Assembly: GCA_963734635.1 (NCBI GenBank)
Contig: CAVTIA010000004.1
Location: 202,271 to 266,270 of the forward strand
Source: DATCJA01 sp963734635
GTDB taxonomy: Bacteria > Acidobacteriota > Vicinamibacteria > Vicinamibacterales > UBA2999
DNA length: 64,000 bases
Direction of reading: 5' to 3'
Position numbers and translations under genes: made by a program. The notes beneath the pieces were generated by a model, which was not told the origin of the DNA, ran no database searches, and saw only the letters and a program-made list of their open reading frames with translations. Of the stretch, positions 54,474 to 63,497 are shown piece by piece. The stretch's first letter is position 1; the number at the start of each line of letters is the position of its first letter.

Positions 54474-54863
54474 CCCCGCCGGTTCATGTTGCTGCGCCGC
54501 TTCACGCACCAAGGCTTCCAGCGCATCCAGCTCGAAGGGCTTGGCCAACCAGCGTGAGAGCCCGATTTCAGCCGCACGCGCCGCGGGGTTCACGCCAGCC
54601 GTGCACAGCACGATTACCGTGGAGCCTGCCAGGCTGCACAACTCCCGCACGCAGCAGGCCGGATCCATGCCCGGCATGAAGTAGTCGAGCAGGACGAGGC
54701 AGACCCTGTCGCGATTTGCACGGAACGCGGCGATTCCTTCGATGCACGTGGCGGCCTCCACCACATCGACGTTGGTCGGTTCAACAACCAGCCGTACGAG
54801 GTCGCGCAGGTCGGCGTCGTCATCGATGATCAGGACAGCGGCGTCGCTCATCGCATGATTCAT
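54417..54863 (-). CDS. Single-domain response regulator with repeat-encoded tail
   Basis: This 148-residue receiver-only protein has acidic pocket LIIDDDADLRDLVRLV, phosphoacceptor VLLDYFMPGMD, switch threonine VLCTAGV and lysine LAKPFELDALEALV. The domain ends near EAAQQHE. The remaining residues PAGVRLKPAATYDVGSTRRSG (in part) are read from palindromic repeats. The ATG at 54863 overlaps the kinase stop as ATGA; an internal ATG lies at 54851. With no output domain it probably acts by protein contact or phosphotransfer. Partner: the kinase just upstream. Confidence 0.87.
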   Translation of the reverse strand: MNHAMSDAAVLIIDDDADLRDLVRLVVEPTNVDVVEAATCIEGIAAFRANRDRVCLVLLDYFMPGMDPACCVRELCSLAGSTVIVLCTAGVNPAARAAEIGLSRWLAKPFELDALEALVREAAQQHEPAGVRLKPAATYDVGSTRRSG

Positions 54864-56335
54864 GCAGGGAGATCGAGGATCAACATCCGCTGGACGTCTG
54901 TAGGGTTCATCGCAAGCAGACTCCCGCCATGGACGCGAGCGATCTCGCGGCACAGAAACAGTCCGACTGCACTCCGGATTCCGCTGCCGCCCTCGTATTC
55001 GACCGACGCGAACGGCGCGAAGGCACGCTCAATCTCCTGCGCCGGCACCGAGGGAGCGTCGAAGGCGACTTCCAGCCGCAGCCGTGCGCCCGTGGGTTCC
55101 AGGCGCACACTGATCACTCGGCCCGTCTCGGCAATCGCCGCCGCGTACGTCAGCAGCGTCCACACGGCCTGCGTCAGGAGATGTTCGTCGGCAAGCAGAT
55201 AGCCACCTCGAGTGACGTCGACATCGAAGCTCCGTCCAGGCATCGTCGTGGCGACCTCGACCGCGACCTTTTTGGTCAGACCCGCCGCGTCGACCGACTG
55301 CGGCCGGAATGGCAGCGCACCCGAACGGGTGCTGGCGGCGAGCAGGAGATCGTCGATGAGACGGCCAAGCCGGCTGGCGTGCGATCGCACGAGGCCGAGC
55401 GCACGCGCCCGGACCTCGGCGCTCTCGGGGCGGGAGAGCGCGAGCTCGGTGAAGCCGAGGATCGACGTCATCGGGGTCTTCAGCTCGTGCGCGACGATGG
55501 CGAGGAAGCGCTCGCGCTCACGATCCTGGGTGGCGATGGCGGCGAGGCCGGCATCGATGGCGTTGGCAAGGATGGCGATTTCGTCGCGCCCCTGTTCGAG
55601 CACGCGTTGGTGGACCCCAAGCTCCTTGAACCGTTGGACCTCTTGGACGAGTCGTTGAAGCCGTGGAGCAATGGCGTGACGTACGTGCAGGCCGAGCGCG
55701 AGGGATCCGAGTAGGCCCAAGATACCGATGACCCACATCCACCGATGCGTTTCGCCTATTCGCCGCTCAATCGCCGCGTTCTCGATGCGGACGAAGGCCA
55801 CTTGTACCCTCAGCAGCCTTCGGAGTGCCGTTCGCAGGTCCCGCGCGTCGTGTTCCACGCTCGCGGCCACGTGGTCGTCGGAACCAGCGGACGCGAGTCT
55901 CGTCTCGATTCGCTTAAGGCTCGTTGCCACGTCGTTGATTGCGTCCATCTCCTCCGTGACGAGTCCTCCTCGATTGGCTCGCTCGAGGTCCGCATGAAAG
56001 AGGCGTGCATCATCGCTCGTATTCTCTGCAACGGCCCACTCGCTCCGGTACCGCTCGAGAAAAGAGTGGATGTCATGCCTCCAACGCGTCATGAGGAGAA
56101 TGTCGGGTGGAGTCTCAGGCGCCGCTTCCGCGGCCAGTTTCAGTTGCGCGGCAGACTCGATCGCGTCGGAGAGTCCCTCGATTCGCGCGAGCACGTAGCG
56201 GTGCATGAAGGCGAGATCCGATGCAAGGCGGTCGTAAGCAGCGAATGCGACACCGATGAGGACAGCCGCGGTCGCGACCTGCACGGCGACGAGCGCGGCC
56301 AGGCGCCTTCCGACCGATACGGCCCTCGTGCGCAT
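54860..56335 (-). CDS. Membrane histidine kinase with atypical N-box
   Basis: This 491-residue sensor has TM1 (LAALVAVQVATAAVLIGVAF), a helical periplasmic part, TM2 (MWVIGILGLLGSLALGLHV), a HAMP-like segment, and the H-box FLAIVAHELKTPMTSILGFT. The ATP lid region has EGGSGIRSAVGLFLCREIAR. In place of the N-box asparagine motif (NLLxNA) it reads WTLLTYAAAIAETG, and no DxGxG is visible, so ATP binding may be weak or lost. I use the ATG at 56335, since upstream residues look non-membrane and basic. The stop overlaps the response-regulator start (ATGA). Confidence 0.82.
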   Translation of the reverse strand: MRTRAVSVGRRLAALVAVQVATAAVLIGVAFAAYDRLASDLAFMHRYVLARIEGLSDAIESAAQLKLAAEAAPETPPDILLMTRWRHDIHSFLERYRSEWAVAENTSDDARLFHADLERANRGGLVTEEMDAINDVATSLKRIETRLASAGSDDHVAASVEHDARDLRTALRRLLRVQVAFVRIENAAIERRIGETHRWMWVIGILGLLGSLALGLHVRHAIAPRLQRLVQEVQRFKELGVHQRVLEQGRDEIAILANAIDAGLAAIATQDRERERFLAIVAHELKTPMTSILGFTELALSRPESAEVRARALGLVRSHASRLGRLIDDLLLAASTRSGALPFRPQSVDAAGLTKKVAVEVATTMPGRSFDVDVTRGGYLLADEHLLTQAVWTLLTYAAAIAETGRVISVRLEPTGARLRLEVAFDAPSVPAQEIERAFAPFASVEYEGGSGIRSAVGLFLCREIARVHGGSLLAMNPTDVQRMLILDLPA

Positions 56336-56639
56336 GAATTCCGAATCGCGACCGCAGCTTGACCTGCTTTCTCTACACGACTGCGTTGCGGCGCGCTGCT
56401 TCGCGGAACCAATGCGCGCTGAGCCTTCCAAACATTTTTCAAACACACGCCTCGGCCACGACATGTCGTGACCTGGCTGCATGACGGGGCCGTTTTCGCA
56501 GGCGAATCACGCGATTTCGCAGGCGGTTGAAACCGATTGCGCAACAGCCGTACCGCCGGGTCCGGGAGGTCACGCGCTAAAGCTTCACTGCGCGGTTTGT
56601 GGTTTTTGTCCTAGAATCTCGTGAAGGAGGAGCGTCACG
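56336..56639. other. Divergent intergenic region
   Basis: This 304-base gap lies between the histidine kinase and DUF6152 genes, which start in opposite directions. It contains a short repeated word (GCGATTTCGCAGGCG and relatives near 56495-56530). A strong GAAGGAGGAG ribosome site lies at its right end. I see no sigma-54 site or gene. Confidence 0.4.
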
Positions 56640-57017
56640 ATGAAAGCTTTACTCGTGCCGGTATTCGTCATTCTTGGGCTGGTCTCCGCGGCAATCCCTC
56701 TGTCTGCGCATCACTCGTGGCCGGTGAGCTATTCCCAGGAGGTCACGGTGAAGGGCACGGTGATGGAGTTCTCCTGGCAGAACCCGCATCCGATGATCAC
56801 CCTCGAGGTTCGGACCAACGACGGCAAGGTCGAGAAGTGGACGGTCGGTGGCCCCGCGATCAACCGGATGGAGGCGAACGGCTGGAACAAGGGGACGGTC
56901 AAGCCTGGCGACGTGATCACTGGCACCGGCTATCAGTTCAACGACGGCCAGAAGATCATCAGGCTCGAGCGGGTAACGCTGGCCGACGGCAAAGAAATGC
57001 GTCTTTACGGCCGCTAA
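56640..57017 (+). CDS. DUF6152 family protein
   Basis: This 125-residue exported protein has signal peptide MKALLVPVFVILGLVSAAIP cleaved before HHSWPVSY. The body has QEVTVKGTVMEFSWQNPHPM, ITLEVRTNDGKVEKWTVGGP, AINRMEANGWNKGTVKPGDV and ITGTGYQFNDGQKIIRLERV. It keeps the N-P-H motif of the family. AGGAGG lies before the ATG. Unlike the other three DUF6152 genes here it stands alone, with no PDG-family neighbour. It is intact. Confidence 0.88.
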   Translation: MKALLVPVFVILGLVSAAIPLSAHHSWPVSYSQEVTVKGTVMEFSWQNPHPMITLEVRTNDGKVEKWTVGGPAINRMEANGWNKGTVKPGDVITGTGYQFNDGQKIIRLERVTLADGKEMRLYGR

Positions 57018-57023
57018 TAACGT

Positions 57024-57097
57024 GGCTGAAGCCGGACACTACGATCGACACCGAGCCACGACCGCAGTCGCGTCTAGTGTCCGGCTTTAGCCGGACC
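57024..57097. repeat. Two palindromes in opposite orientation between convergent genes
   Basis: GGCTGAAGCCGGACACTACG (from 57026, minus orientation) and TAGTGTCCGGCTTTAG plus CCGGAC (57076-57097, plus orientation) lie between the DUF6152 and MFS genes. The head-to-head pair could fold into one larger hairpin, as in bacterial interspersed mosaic elements. Confidence 0.85.
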
Positions 57098-57126
57098 TAC
57101 GTTGTTCTAATCCGTACCGCGACGAT

Positions 57127-58536
57127 TTACTCGATCGTCTCGCCCAGCTGGCGGGCCTGGACACTCTGAGCGGCTGTCCCGATCACCGGCGTTCTGCCGA
57201 CCACTCCGATGAAGTGGCCCTCGGCACTTCGCCGGTAGTGGCGCAGCGCAGGTACGCGCGCAGCGATGACCGCGGCCGCCAGGAGCGTGCCGATCCCCCC
57301 CACGACAACCGAAAACGGCGCGCCCCTCCAGTTGGCCACGATGCCGGCCTCGAGCTCGCCGAGCTGAGGGCCACCCATGACGAACACCATGTTGATGCTC
57401 GTCATTCGACCGCGCAGGCGATCGGGCGTCATCAGCTGACGGATGATGCCGCGCAGCACCGTGCTCACGGCATCCGCCGCGCCCGTCACGGCGAGGCAGA
57501 CGAAGGTGAGCCAGAACGTCTGCGAAAAGCCGAAGGCGACCGTGGCGGCCCCGTATGCGCCGATTGCCCAGAGTAGGACGATTCCGCGGCGCTCGATGCG
57601 GTCGACGAGGCGCACCATCGTCGCGCTGGCCAGGAGCGAGCCGGCGGCGGGCGCCGCATACAACCATCCGTAGCCGCTGGCGCCGACGTGCAGGATGTCC
57701 TGCGCGAAGATGGGCAGCAGCGCTGTGGCGGATGCGAAGAATGTCGCGATGAAATCGAGCAGCATCGTCGATCGGATGACGGGAGAGCTGAAGACGAATC
57801 GGATGCCTTCGCGAGCCGCGCCGACCGATGCCGAGGCGCGCTCGTCCGCGTGAATGGCGGGTACGTTGCGCATGAGAGCCAGCGCCACGAGCACGAAGAG
57901 GAATGACACGGCGTTGAACAGATAGGCGGCGCCGACGCCGAACGACGCAATAAGTACCCCGCCCACCGAAGGGCCGAGAACGGACGCCGCCTGAAACACG
58001 ATCTGATTGAGGCTGAGGGCGTTGGCGAGATGCTCGCGCGGGACGAGGCTCGGGACGAGCGCCTGGCGCGCCGGGGCATCGAAGGCGCCGGCTGCGGCAC
58101 CGAACGCAGCGAGCAGATAGATCGGCCAGGGGGTCTTCACGCCGGCGAACGCGAGCGCCGCGAGCGCGGCGGCCACCACGATGGATGCCGTCTGCGTCAC
58201 CATCATCAGACGGCGGCGGTCGAGTGCGTCGGCGGCGACACCGCTCAGCAACGAGAAGCCGACGATGGGTCCGACGCGAACCAGGCCCACCATGCCGAGC
58301 GCGAGTGCGCGCCGATCGGGGGGCACGAGCAGCGAGACGTGCCACAGGATGGCCGCCTGCTGCATCATCGAGCCTGAGAAGGAGACCAGCTGGCCGGACC
58401 AGAGCAGACGGAAGTTGCGATGTTGAAGGGCGGGAAACGCGATGAGTTCTATTGTACGCGCCTTCTTTGTACGTCCAGCGCTGAAACGTCGCTTGATGGA
58501 ATCGGCGAGCCGGTCTGAAAGACCGGCCCGCCCGTG
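57127..58536 (-). CDS. MFS exporter (EntS/DHA3-like)
   Basis: This is a 12-helix major facilitator protein. The conserved part starts near 58446 with FPALQHRNFRLLWSGQLVSF, then GVAADALDRRRLMMVTQTAS (the loop 2-3 motif), FDAPARQALVPSLVPREHLA, LSLNQIVFQAASVLGPSVGG and MTPDRLRGRMTSINMVFVMG. These are typical of enterobactin-exporter-like MFS. The substrate is unknown. No ATG, GTG or TTG is available between the SYLF stop and the first helix in this frame, so an indel or unusual start is likely. A palindrome at 58504-58532 lies at the 5' end. Confidence 0.8.
   Translation of the reverse strand, partial: HGRAGLSDRLADSIKRRFSAGRTKKARTIELIAFPALQHRNFRLLWSGQLVSFSGSMMQQAAILWHVSLLVPPDRRALALGMVGLVRVGPIVGFSLLSGVAADALDRRRLMMVTQTASIVVAAALAALAFAGVKTPWPIYLLAAFGAAAGAFDAPARQALVPSLVPREHLANALSLNQIVFQAASVLGPSVGGVLIASFGVGAAYLFNAVSFLFVLVALALMRNVPAIHADERASASVGAAREGIRFVFSSPVIRSTMLLDFIATFFASATALLPIFAQDILHVGASGYGWLYAAPAAGSLLASATMVRLVDRIERRGIVLLWAIGAYGAATVAFGFSQTFWLTFVCLAVTGAADAVSTVLRGIIRQLMTPDRLRGRMTSINMVFVMGGPQLGELEAGIVANWRGAPFSVVVGGIGTLLAAAVIAARVPALRHYRRSAEGHFIGVVGRTPVIGTAAQSVQARQLGETIE
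58504..58532. repeat. GCCGGTCT-AGACCGGC palindrome at the MFS 5' end
   Basis: GCCGGTCT/AGACCGGC is a perfect 8-bp stem around GAA (58509-58527), flanked by GGCGA and CCCGCC as in the GGACCC family. It lies between the SYLF gene stop and the first conserved MFS residues. Confidence 0.75.
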
Positions 58537-58537
58537 G

Positions 58538-59263
58538 TCAGTAGCGCCGCCCGGTCGTCGGAACCGGTCCGGAGGCTTTCGTGTGCCGCGCAATCGCGCC
58601 GCGCCATTCATTCGCCAGCGGCGGAATTGCAGTGCCTCGGAGCTGGTTGCCAAGGACAATCTGCCGGCTGGTCATCTCGCGGCCGTAGAAGTCCTCAATC
58701 GCGCTCTCGTCTGTCTTGAGCACGGTGCCATTGAGCGTCGCGCCCGCAAACAGGCCTTTCGAACGCGAATAGGCCAGGATCTGCGATTCCAGATGAAGGT
58801 CGGTGCCTGCTCTCGCACTGCGCCCCACTGGTCCCGCCGCTACCGATGCTGTGCCGCCGAAGGTAAATTTGTCCTGCAGCAGCTGATCGACGGCTCCGCG
58901 ATTCATGACGAGCAGCACCATATCCACCGACTCGACACCAATCTGCGGTCCAAAGGTGCCGCCCGTCATCTCGACGAATGTCGGCGGCGACCATGTATTC
59001 GTCTGGCGATCGCGCACGCTCAAGATCCCTTTGCCGTGCTCGGCGCCTATAAGCAAGCCGCCCCTCGTGAACGATGGAATCACGACGACGGCCTCCGCGC
59101 GCTGGAGAATATAGTCGGGAATCGTATTGTCGCCCGCGCGTGTCAGCTCATCGAGAATCCCGATCGACTTCCGGACGCGGTCGGGCGCATCCGCATACGC
59201 GAATGGCGCGACTGCGAGGATGGCGGCCGAGATCAATAAGGGCCGTATAACCCATCTCTTCAT
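58538..59263 (-). CDS. Exported SYLF (YSC84-like) lipid-binding protein
   Basis: This 241-residue exported protein has signal peptide ending APFAYA. The SYLF domain covers most of it: DRVRKSIGILDELTRAGDNT, IPDYILQRAEAVVVIPSFTR, GGLLIGAEHGKGILSVRD, WSPPTFVEMTGGTFGPQIGV, ESVDMVLLVMNRGAVDQLLQ and SRSKGLFAGATLNGTVLKTD. Bacterial SYLF proteins bind phosphoinositide-like lipids or sit at the periplasmic membrane surface. The ATG at 59263 follows GAGGAGGAAG. Length is normal. It may be in one unit with the MFS gene downstream. Confidence 0.88.
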   Translation of the reverse strand: MKRWVIRPLLISAAILAVAPFAYADAPDRVRKSIGILDELTRAGDNTIPDYILQRAEAVVVIPSFTRGGLLIGAEHGKGILSVRDRQTNTWSPPTFVEMTGGTFGPQIGVESVDMVLLVMNRGAVDQLLQDKFTFGGTASVAAGPVGRSARAGTDLHLESQILAYSRSKGLFAGATLNGTVLKTDESAIEDFYGREMTSRQIVLGNQLRGTAIPPLANEWRGAIARHTKASGPVPTTGRRY

Positions 59264-59407
59264 AACTTCCTCCTCATACAGGCCAAGAGTAAGAGTGCAA
59301 CCGCGTGCGGGATCGGACCGCGATGCCCGGGATCGTGACTGCTCCTCTGCGGCTCCTCTGCGGCCTGCATGGTGATCAGTTCCCTGCGGGAGCTTCACAC
59401 GTTAGGT

Positions 59408-60737
59408 ATGATGCGCGACGTGCATCAGCTCGCGGTGGGAACCGATTCGCTTCGCTCGACCGACGTCCGGCGCCGGTTGAAAGCGATATTCATCGGGTCC
59501 ATCGGCAATCTGGTCGAGTGGTACGACTTTTACGCGTACACGGCCTTTGCGCTCTATTTCGCCGAGTCGTTCTTCCCCGGCACCGATCCGGTTGTGCAGC
59601 AACTGAACGCCGCGCTGCTGTTTGCTGCCGGCTTCGTGATGCGGCCGATCGGCGGCTGGCTGTTCGGGCACCTCGCGCGACCATCACGGTCGAAGGAATG
59701 CCCTGATGCTCTCCGTGCTCCTGATGTGTTTTGGGTCCCTGGTCATCGCGGTGACACCGACATACGCGTCGATCGGGGCAGCAGCACCGGTGCTGCTGGG
59801 GCTGGCGCGGGTCGTCCAGGGTTTGAGCCTCGGCGGGGAGTATGGCGCCAGCGCCACATATCTCACGGAAGTGGCCGATCGTAGGCACCGCGGCTTCTAC
59901 GTGAGCTTTCATTACGTGACGCTCATCGGAGGTCAGCTCTGCGCCATCCTCGTGCTGCTGGTGCTGCAGCAGCTCTTCCTGACCGCGGAACAAATGCGGG
60001 CGTGGGGTTGGCGCATTCCATTCGCCATTGGCGCCATGCTGGCCATCATTGCCGTGATGATGCGGAGCAGCCTCCATGAGACGGAGGCCTTCATCGAAGC
60101 CAGGACACCACGGAAACGCGATAGCTCGATCCGGGCGCTTCTCAGGTATCCCCGCGAGGTGTTGATCGTCGTCGGACTCACTGCAGGGGGAACGACGGCT
60201 TTCTATACCTACACGACGTACATGCAAAAGTTCCTGAAGCTGTCGGTCGGCCTGAGCGACAACCAGACCACGCTGGTCAGCGCGGGAACGCTCATCTTCG
60301 CGTTGTGCCTGCAGCCGCTCTACGGAGCGCTTTCGGACAGGATCGGGCGGAAGCCGCTTTTGATCTGGTTCGGTGTGATGGGATCCATATTCACCATTCC
60401 GCTGCTGCGTGCCCTCCAATCCACGACGAGCGCTGGCGGCGCGTTTGTGTTAATCGCGGCGGCGTGGCTGATCGTCGCCGGCTATACATCGATCAATGCG
60501 GTGGTGAAAGCCGAGCTGTTCCCGACCAGAGTTCGGGCCACTGGCGTCGGTCTGCCGTTTGCGATCACGACGTCGATATTCGGCGGGCCGGCCGAGTCCA
60601 TCGCATTGTGGTTCAAGTCGATCGGCCACGAAGTGTGGTTCGCGTATTACCTCTCGTCGGTGATCGCGATTTCGCTCATCGTCTCGATCACGATGCGTGA
60701 CACCAAGCGACACTCCGCCCTGGATCTTCACGAGTAG
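59408..60737 (+). CDS. MHS-family (KgtP-like) metabolite:proton symporter (one frameshift)
   Basis: This is a 12-helix MFS transporter of about 443 residues. IFIGSIGNLVEWYDFYAYTA and FALYFAESFFP are signatures of the metabolite:H+ symporter family (alpha-ketoglutarate, proline/betaine, shikimate). A one-base loss near 59682 breaks the loop 2-3 motif, which should read GHLADRHGRRNALMLSV. GLSLGGEYGASATYLTEVAD and the second-half motif YGALSDRIGRKPLLIWFG are intact. It ends 12 bases before the 2-hydroxyacid dehydrogenase, suggesting an operon for import and use of a small acid. Confidence 0.85.
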
Positions 60738-60749
60738 CGGGGCGGCACG

Positions 60750-61685
60750 ATGGCGCGAATTGTCATACCCGATGACGAACCGGCCGTCATGTCGCGCAGC
60801 ATGGCGTTTCGAAATCTTGCCGGGCACAACGTCCGGACTTATCTCACGCGCCCATCCGGCCCCGCCGAACTGGCCGAGCGAATCGGCGACGACGACATCG
60901 TCATCAACATCCGATCGACGTCGAGGTTTACCGCCGACGTGCTGGAAAAGTGCCGGGCGCTCCGACTGATCTCCATCTGGGGCACGGGAACGGACAACGT
61001 TGATTTGGAGGCTGCCCGCCGGCAGGGCATCCGCGTGACGAACACGCCAGGCGTATCTGCGATCGCCGTGGCCGAACACACGCTGGCGTTGATGATGGCC
61101 GTTGCAAAGCGTACCGTGGAGGTAGATCAGCAGGTCCGGCAGGGGAGGTGGCCTCGCGCCATGGTGACGCAGCTTCGAGGAAAAACCCTGGGCCTGATCG
61201 GAACCGGAGCGATCGGCCGCGAAGTCGCCCGCCTTGGCTCCGGGATCGGCATGCGGGTCATCGCCTGGACCTTTCATCCTCGGGGCGACGTCGCGGAATG
61301 GGTCTCCTTTGAGGAAGTCTTTCGTCAATCCGACGTGTTGAGCGTCCACGTGCGCCTGTCGCCAGAGACCTCCGGTTTAATCCGGCGCGAGCACCTGGAC
61401 CTCATGAAGCCCGGCGCGATCCTGATCAATACCGCACGGGGCGGGATCGTGAATGAAGCCGACCTCGTCCAGGCGATCCTGACCAATCGAATTGCCGGCG
61501 CCGGCCTGGACGTGTTCGAGACCGAGCCGCTGCCGCCGGAGTCGCCGCTGTTTGCGATGCCCAACGTGGTGCTCACCCCGCATGCGGCCGGCATCACACC
61601 TGAAGCCACCGAAGCGGGTCTGGCGCTGGCGATCGAGAATGTGTGTGCCTTTCTTGCGGGCGAACCGACAAACGTTGTGGTCTAG
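60750..61685 (+). CDS. D-2-hydroxyacid dehydrogenase family protein
   Basis: This 311-residue NAD-dependent enzyme has an N-terminal catalytic half (DDDIVINIRSTSRFTADVLE, LISIWGTGTDNVDLEAARRQ), the Rossmann motif LGLIGTGAIGREVARLG near 150, and catalytic residues Arg in NTARGGIVNEADL, Glu in AGLDVFETEPLPP and His in LTPHAAGIT. It is complete and of usual length. The family includes phosphoglycerate, glyoxylate and formate dehydrogenases; the specificity is not clear. It lies just after an organic-acid-type symporter, which suggests a hydroxy- or keto-acid substrate. Confidence 0.9.
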   Translation: MARIVIPDDEPAVMSRSMAFRNLAGHNVRTYLTRPSGPAELAERIGDDDIVINIRSTSRFTADVLEKCRALRLISIWGTGTDNVDLEAARRQGIRVTNTPGVSAIAVAEHTLALMMAVAKRTVEVDQQVRQGRWPRAMVTQLRGKTLGLIGTGAIGREVARLGSGIGMRVIAWTFHPRGDVAEWVSFEEVFRQSDVLSVHVRLSPETSGLIRREHLDLMKPGAILINTARGGIVNEADLVQAILTNRIAGAGLDVFETEPLPPESPLFAMPNVVLTPHAAGITPEATEAGLALAIENVCAFLAGEPTNVVV

Positions 61686-61908
61686 GCCGGCGAGGTGGGA
61701 GATATTTCACGCGTCGCCACGAACAATCCCGCAGTCGCGGAATGCGCGGTGCGCTGACCGCTGATGCATTCAGCCGCGTGTGCACCTCGCAATAGCAAGG
61801 GAATTGCAACGCTCCCACAGTTGGGAAGCAGACCTCCCGAAGGCGTAGCCGGTCGGCTACGTCCGGTAGAGCCCCGGCGGTTGAGTCCTCTGCCAATGAG
61901 GCGATGCC

Positions 61909-62390
61909 ATGACAACAACAACCCTCGACACAAAGGTGGACGAGTTTCTCGCGCAGAAGCGTATTGCAGTGGCGGGCGTGTCACGCAATAGCAGTCAGCA
62001 TCCCGTCGGCAATGTGATCTATCGCCGGCTGAAAACGACCGGGCACGATGTGTTCGCGGTGAATCCGCAGATGCGGACCTTCGAAGGCGATCGTTGCTAT
62101 CCAGACGTCCGATCGATTCCGGGCGGGGTAGACGGCGTGGTGATCATCACGCTTCGGCGACCACCGACCGAATCGTGCGCGACAGCAACGATGTCGGAGT
62201 GCCGCGCGTGTGGATGCACCAATCGTTAGGAAAGGGATCGAGTGTCTCTCCGGAGGCTGTCGAGTACTGCCGCCGACACGGGATCAGCGTGATCGCTGGC
62301 GCCTGCCCGATGATGTACGGCGCCGGCGCCGATTTCGGACACACGTGTATGCGGTGGATCCTCAGAGTTACTGGAGGACTGCCCACATGA
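61909..62390 (+). CDS. CoA-binding domain protein, YccU type (one frameshift)
   Basis: This protein of about 160 residues has the CoA-binding Rossmann-like fold: VDEFLAQKRIAVAGVSRNSS, QHPVGNVIYRRLKTTGHDVF, AVNPQMRTFEGDRCYPDVRS and IPGGVDGVVIIT. After an indel near 62155 it continues SLGKGSSVSPEAVEYCRRHG and ISVIAGACPMMYGAGADFGH. The SxG/GVS motif binds the nucleotide in homologues; function is uncertain. The stop overlaps the next start as ATGA. Confidence 0.83.
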
Positions 62391-62871
62391 AGCGCGCGAC
62401 ATGTTGCGTGGATTCTGATCGTCCTCGTTGATGCGGGATTTGTCGCCTGGGGAGCGATGGCGGCTCTATGGCCGGACCTGCTGCCGGGACCAGGTGGCAC
62501 GCCGATCCTGACTGCCGGTTACGAGGGGTTTACCAAAGGCTCGTGGTCCGAGCTCGTTAGCTCGTCGCCCATGACCGCGAAATACACCCTTGTGCGATTC
62601 CGACTGGTACGGCGTCTTCAACGTGGTGTTCGGGTTGATGGCAATCGCTATTGCTGTCACAGCCTTCCGCCGCGGCGAGCGGTGGGCATGGTGGGCCCTG
62701 CTGGTCGGAAATACGATCGCACTTGCGTCGGCCATGAGATACGACTGGATTGTGAACGCCATCGGCCCCTTCGAGCTGTCGGAATATCTCGGCCTCGTTA
62801 TCGTCTACACCGCGCTTGCGGTCACAGCTCCATTCCTCCGAGCGGGACGGCAAGTGCGATCAGCCGCCTAG
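62387..62871 (+). CDS. Small integral membrane protein (frameshifted)
   Basis: This protein of about 160 residues probably has four helices: a first helix near 62400-62470 in a second frame (LIVLVDAGFVAWGAMAAL), then FNVVFGLMAIAIAVTAF, WAWWALLVGNTIALASAM and LGLVIVYTALAVTAPFL. Indels fall near 62410 and 62590. The DoxX/DUF-like layout is common but I assign no family. The ATG at 62387 overlaps the CoA-binding gene stop, so they are coupled. The 3' end overlaps the convergent acetyltransferase by 12 bases. Confidence 0.6.
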
Positions 62872-63367
62872 CGCCGCACCTTCGGGAAGAGTCTTCCGCA
62901 TTTTCACTGCGGGCATGCGACCACCTGAGCCGAGCACGTGCTCGATACGGTCCTCGACTTCATAGCCAAGCGCCCGATAGAAAGGTTCCGCCGTGAGCGA
63001 CGAGAGGAGCTCGAAGGTGTGGCAGCCCGTGATGTCGGGCTATTCGTTCGATCTCCGCCACGAGGGCAGAGCCAACACCGCTACGCGCAACAGCGGGCAC
63101 GACATAGCAGGCGCGTAGCTCTGACTCCGCGAGGACCAGAGCACCAATCCCGACGAGCGCTCCGTCCAGCTCTGCGATGAGCCGGATTTCGCTATCGTGG
63201 TTCACTCGAAAGAACGCGATGGCTGTATCCGTAACGGGCAGCGGCGCCCACGTGTTGATGACGGAGGAGGGGTAATCCTCCGCGGCGAGGCCCCGTACGG
63301 CCGCGCGGTGAATTTCGAGGAATGACCGTGCCTCCTCGTCGCGCATCGGGCGAACCACGACCGACAT
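62860..63367 (-). CDS. GNAT N-acetyltransferase (one frameshift)
   Basis: This is an acetyl-CoA-dependent acetyltransferase of about 168 residues. It starts VVVRPMRDEEARSFLEIHRA, then AELDGALVGIGALVLAESEL, and the acetyl-CoA-binding region CYVVPAVARSGVGSALVAEI (V-x-x-x-x-R-x-G-x-G/A). After an indel near 63030 the C-terminus reads FELLSSLTAEPFYRALGYEV then EDRIEH, ending at the TGA at 62860. The ATG at 63367 is preferred because upstream residues do not look like the fold. The substrate is unknown. It overlaps the convergent membrane protein gene. Confidence 0.83.
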
Positions 63368-63497
63368 CCGCGCAAATGTAGCGTAATTGCACACCTCTGC
63401 CGCGACCATTCGCCGCTGACGCGGCCTGAGGGCACCCGTCGTAGGATCGTAGAGAGCTTCAGGGCCGCGTGGTTCGCGTTCCACCGGGCAAATCAAG

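Noticed and set aside
61740..61905. tRNA-like segment (GGTTGAGTCC near 61878 and stem-forming blocks)
   Set aside because: No cloverleaf can be drawn: the T-loop lacks TTCRA, and no acceptor stem or anticodon arm fits at the right distances.
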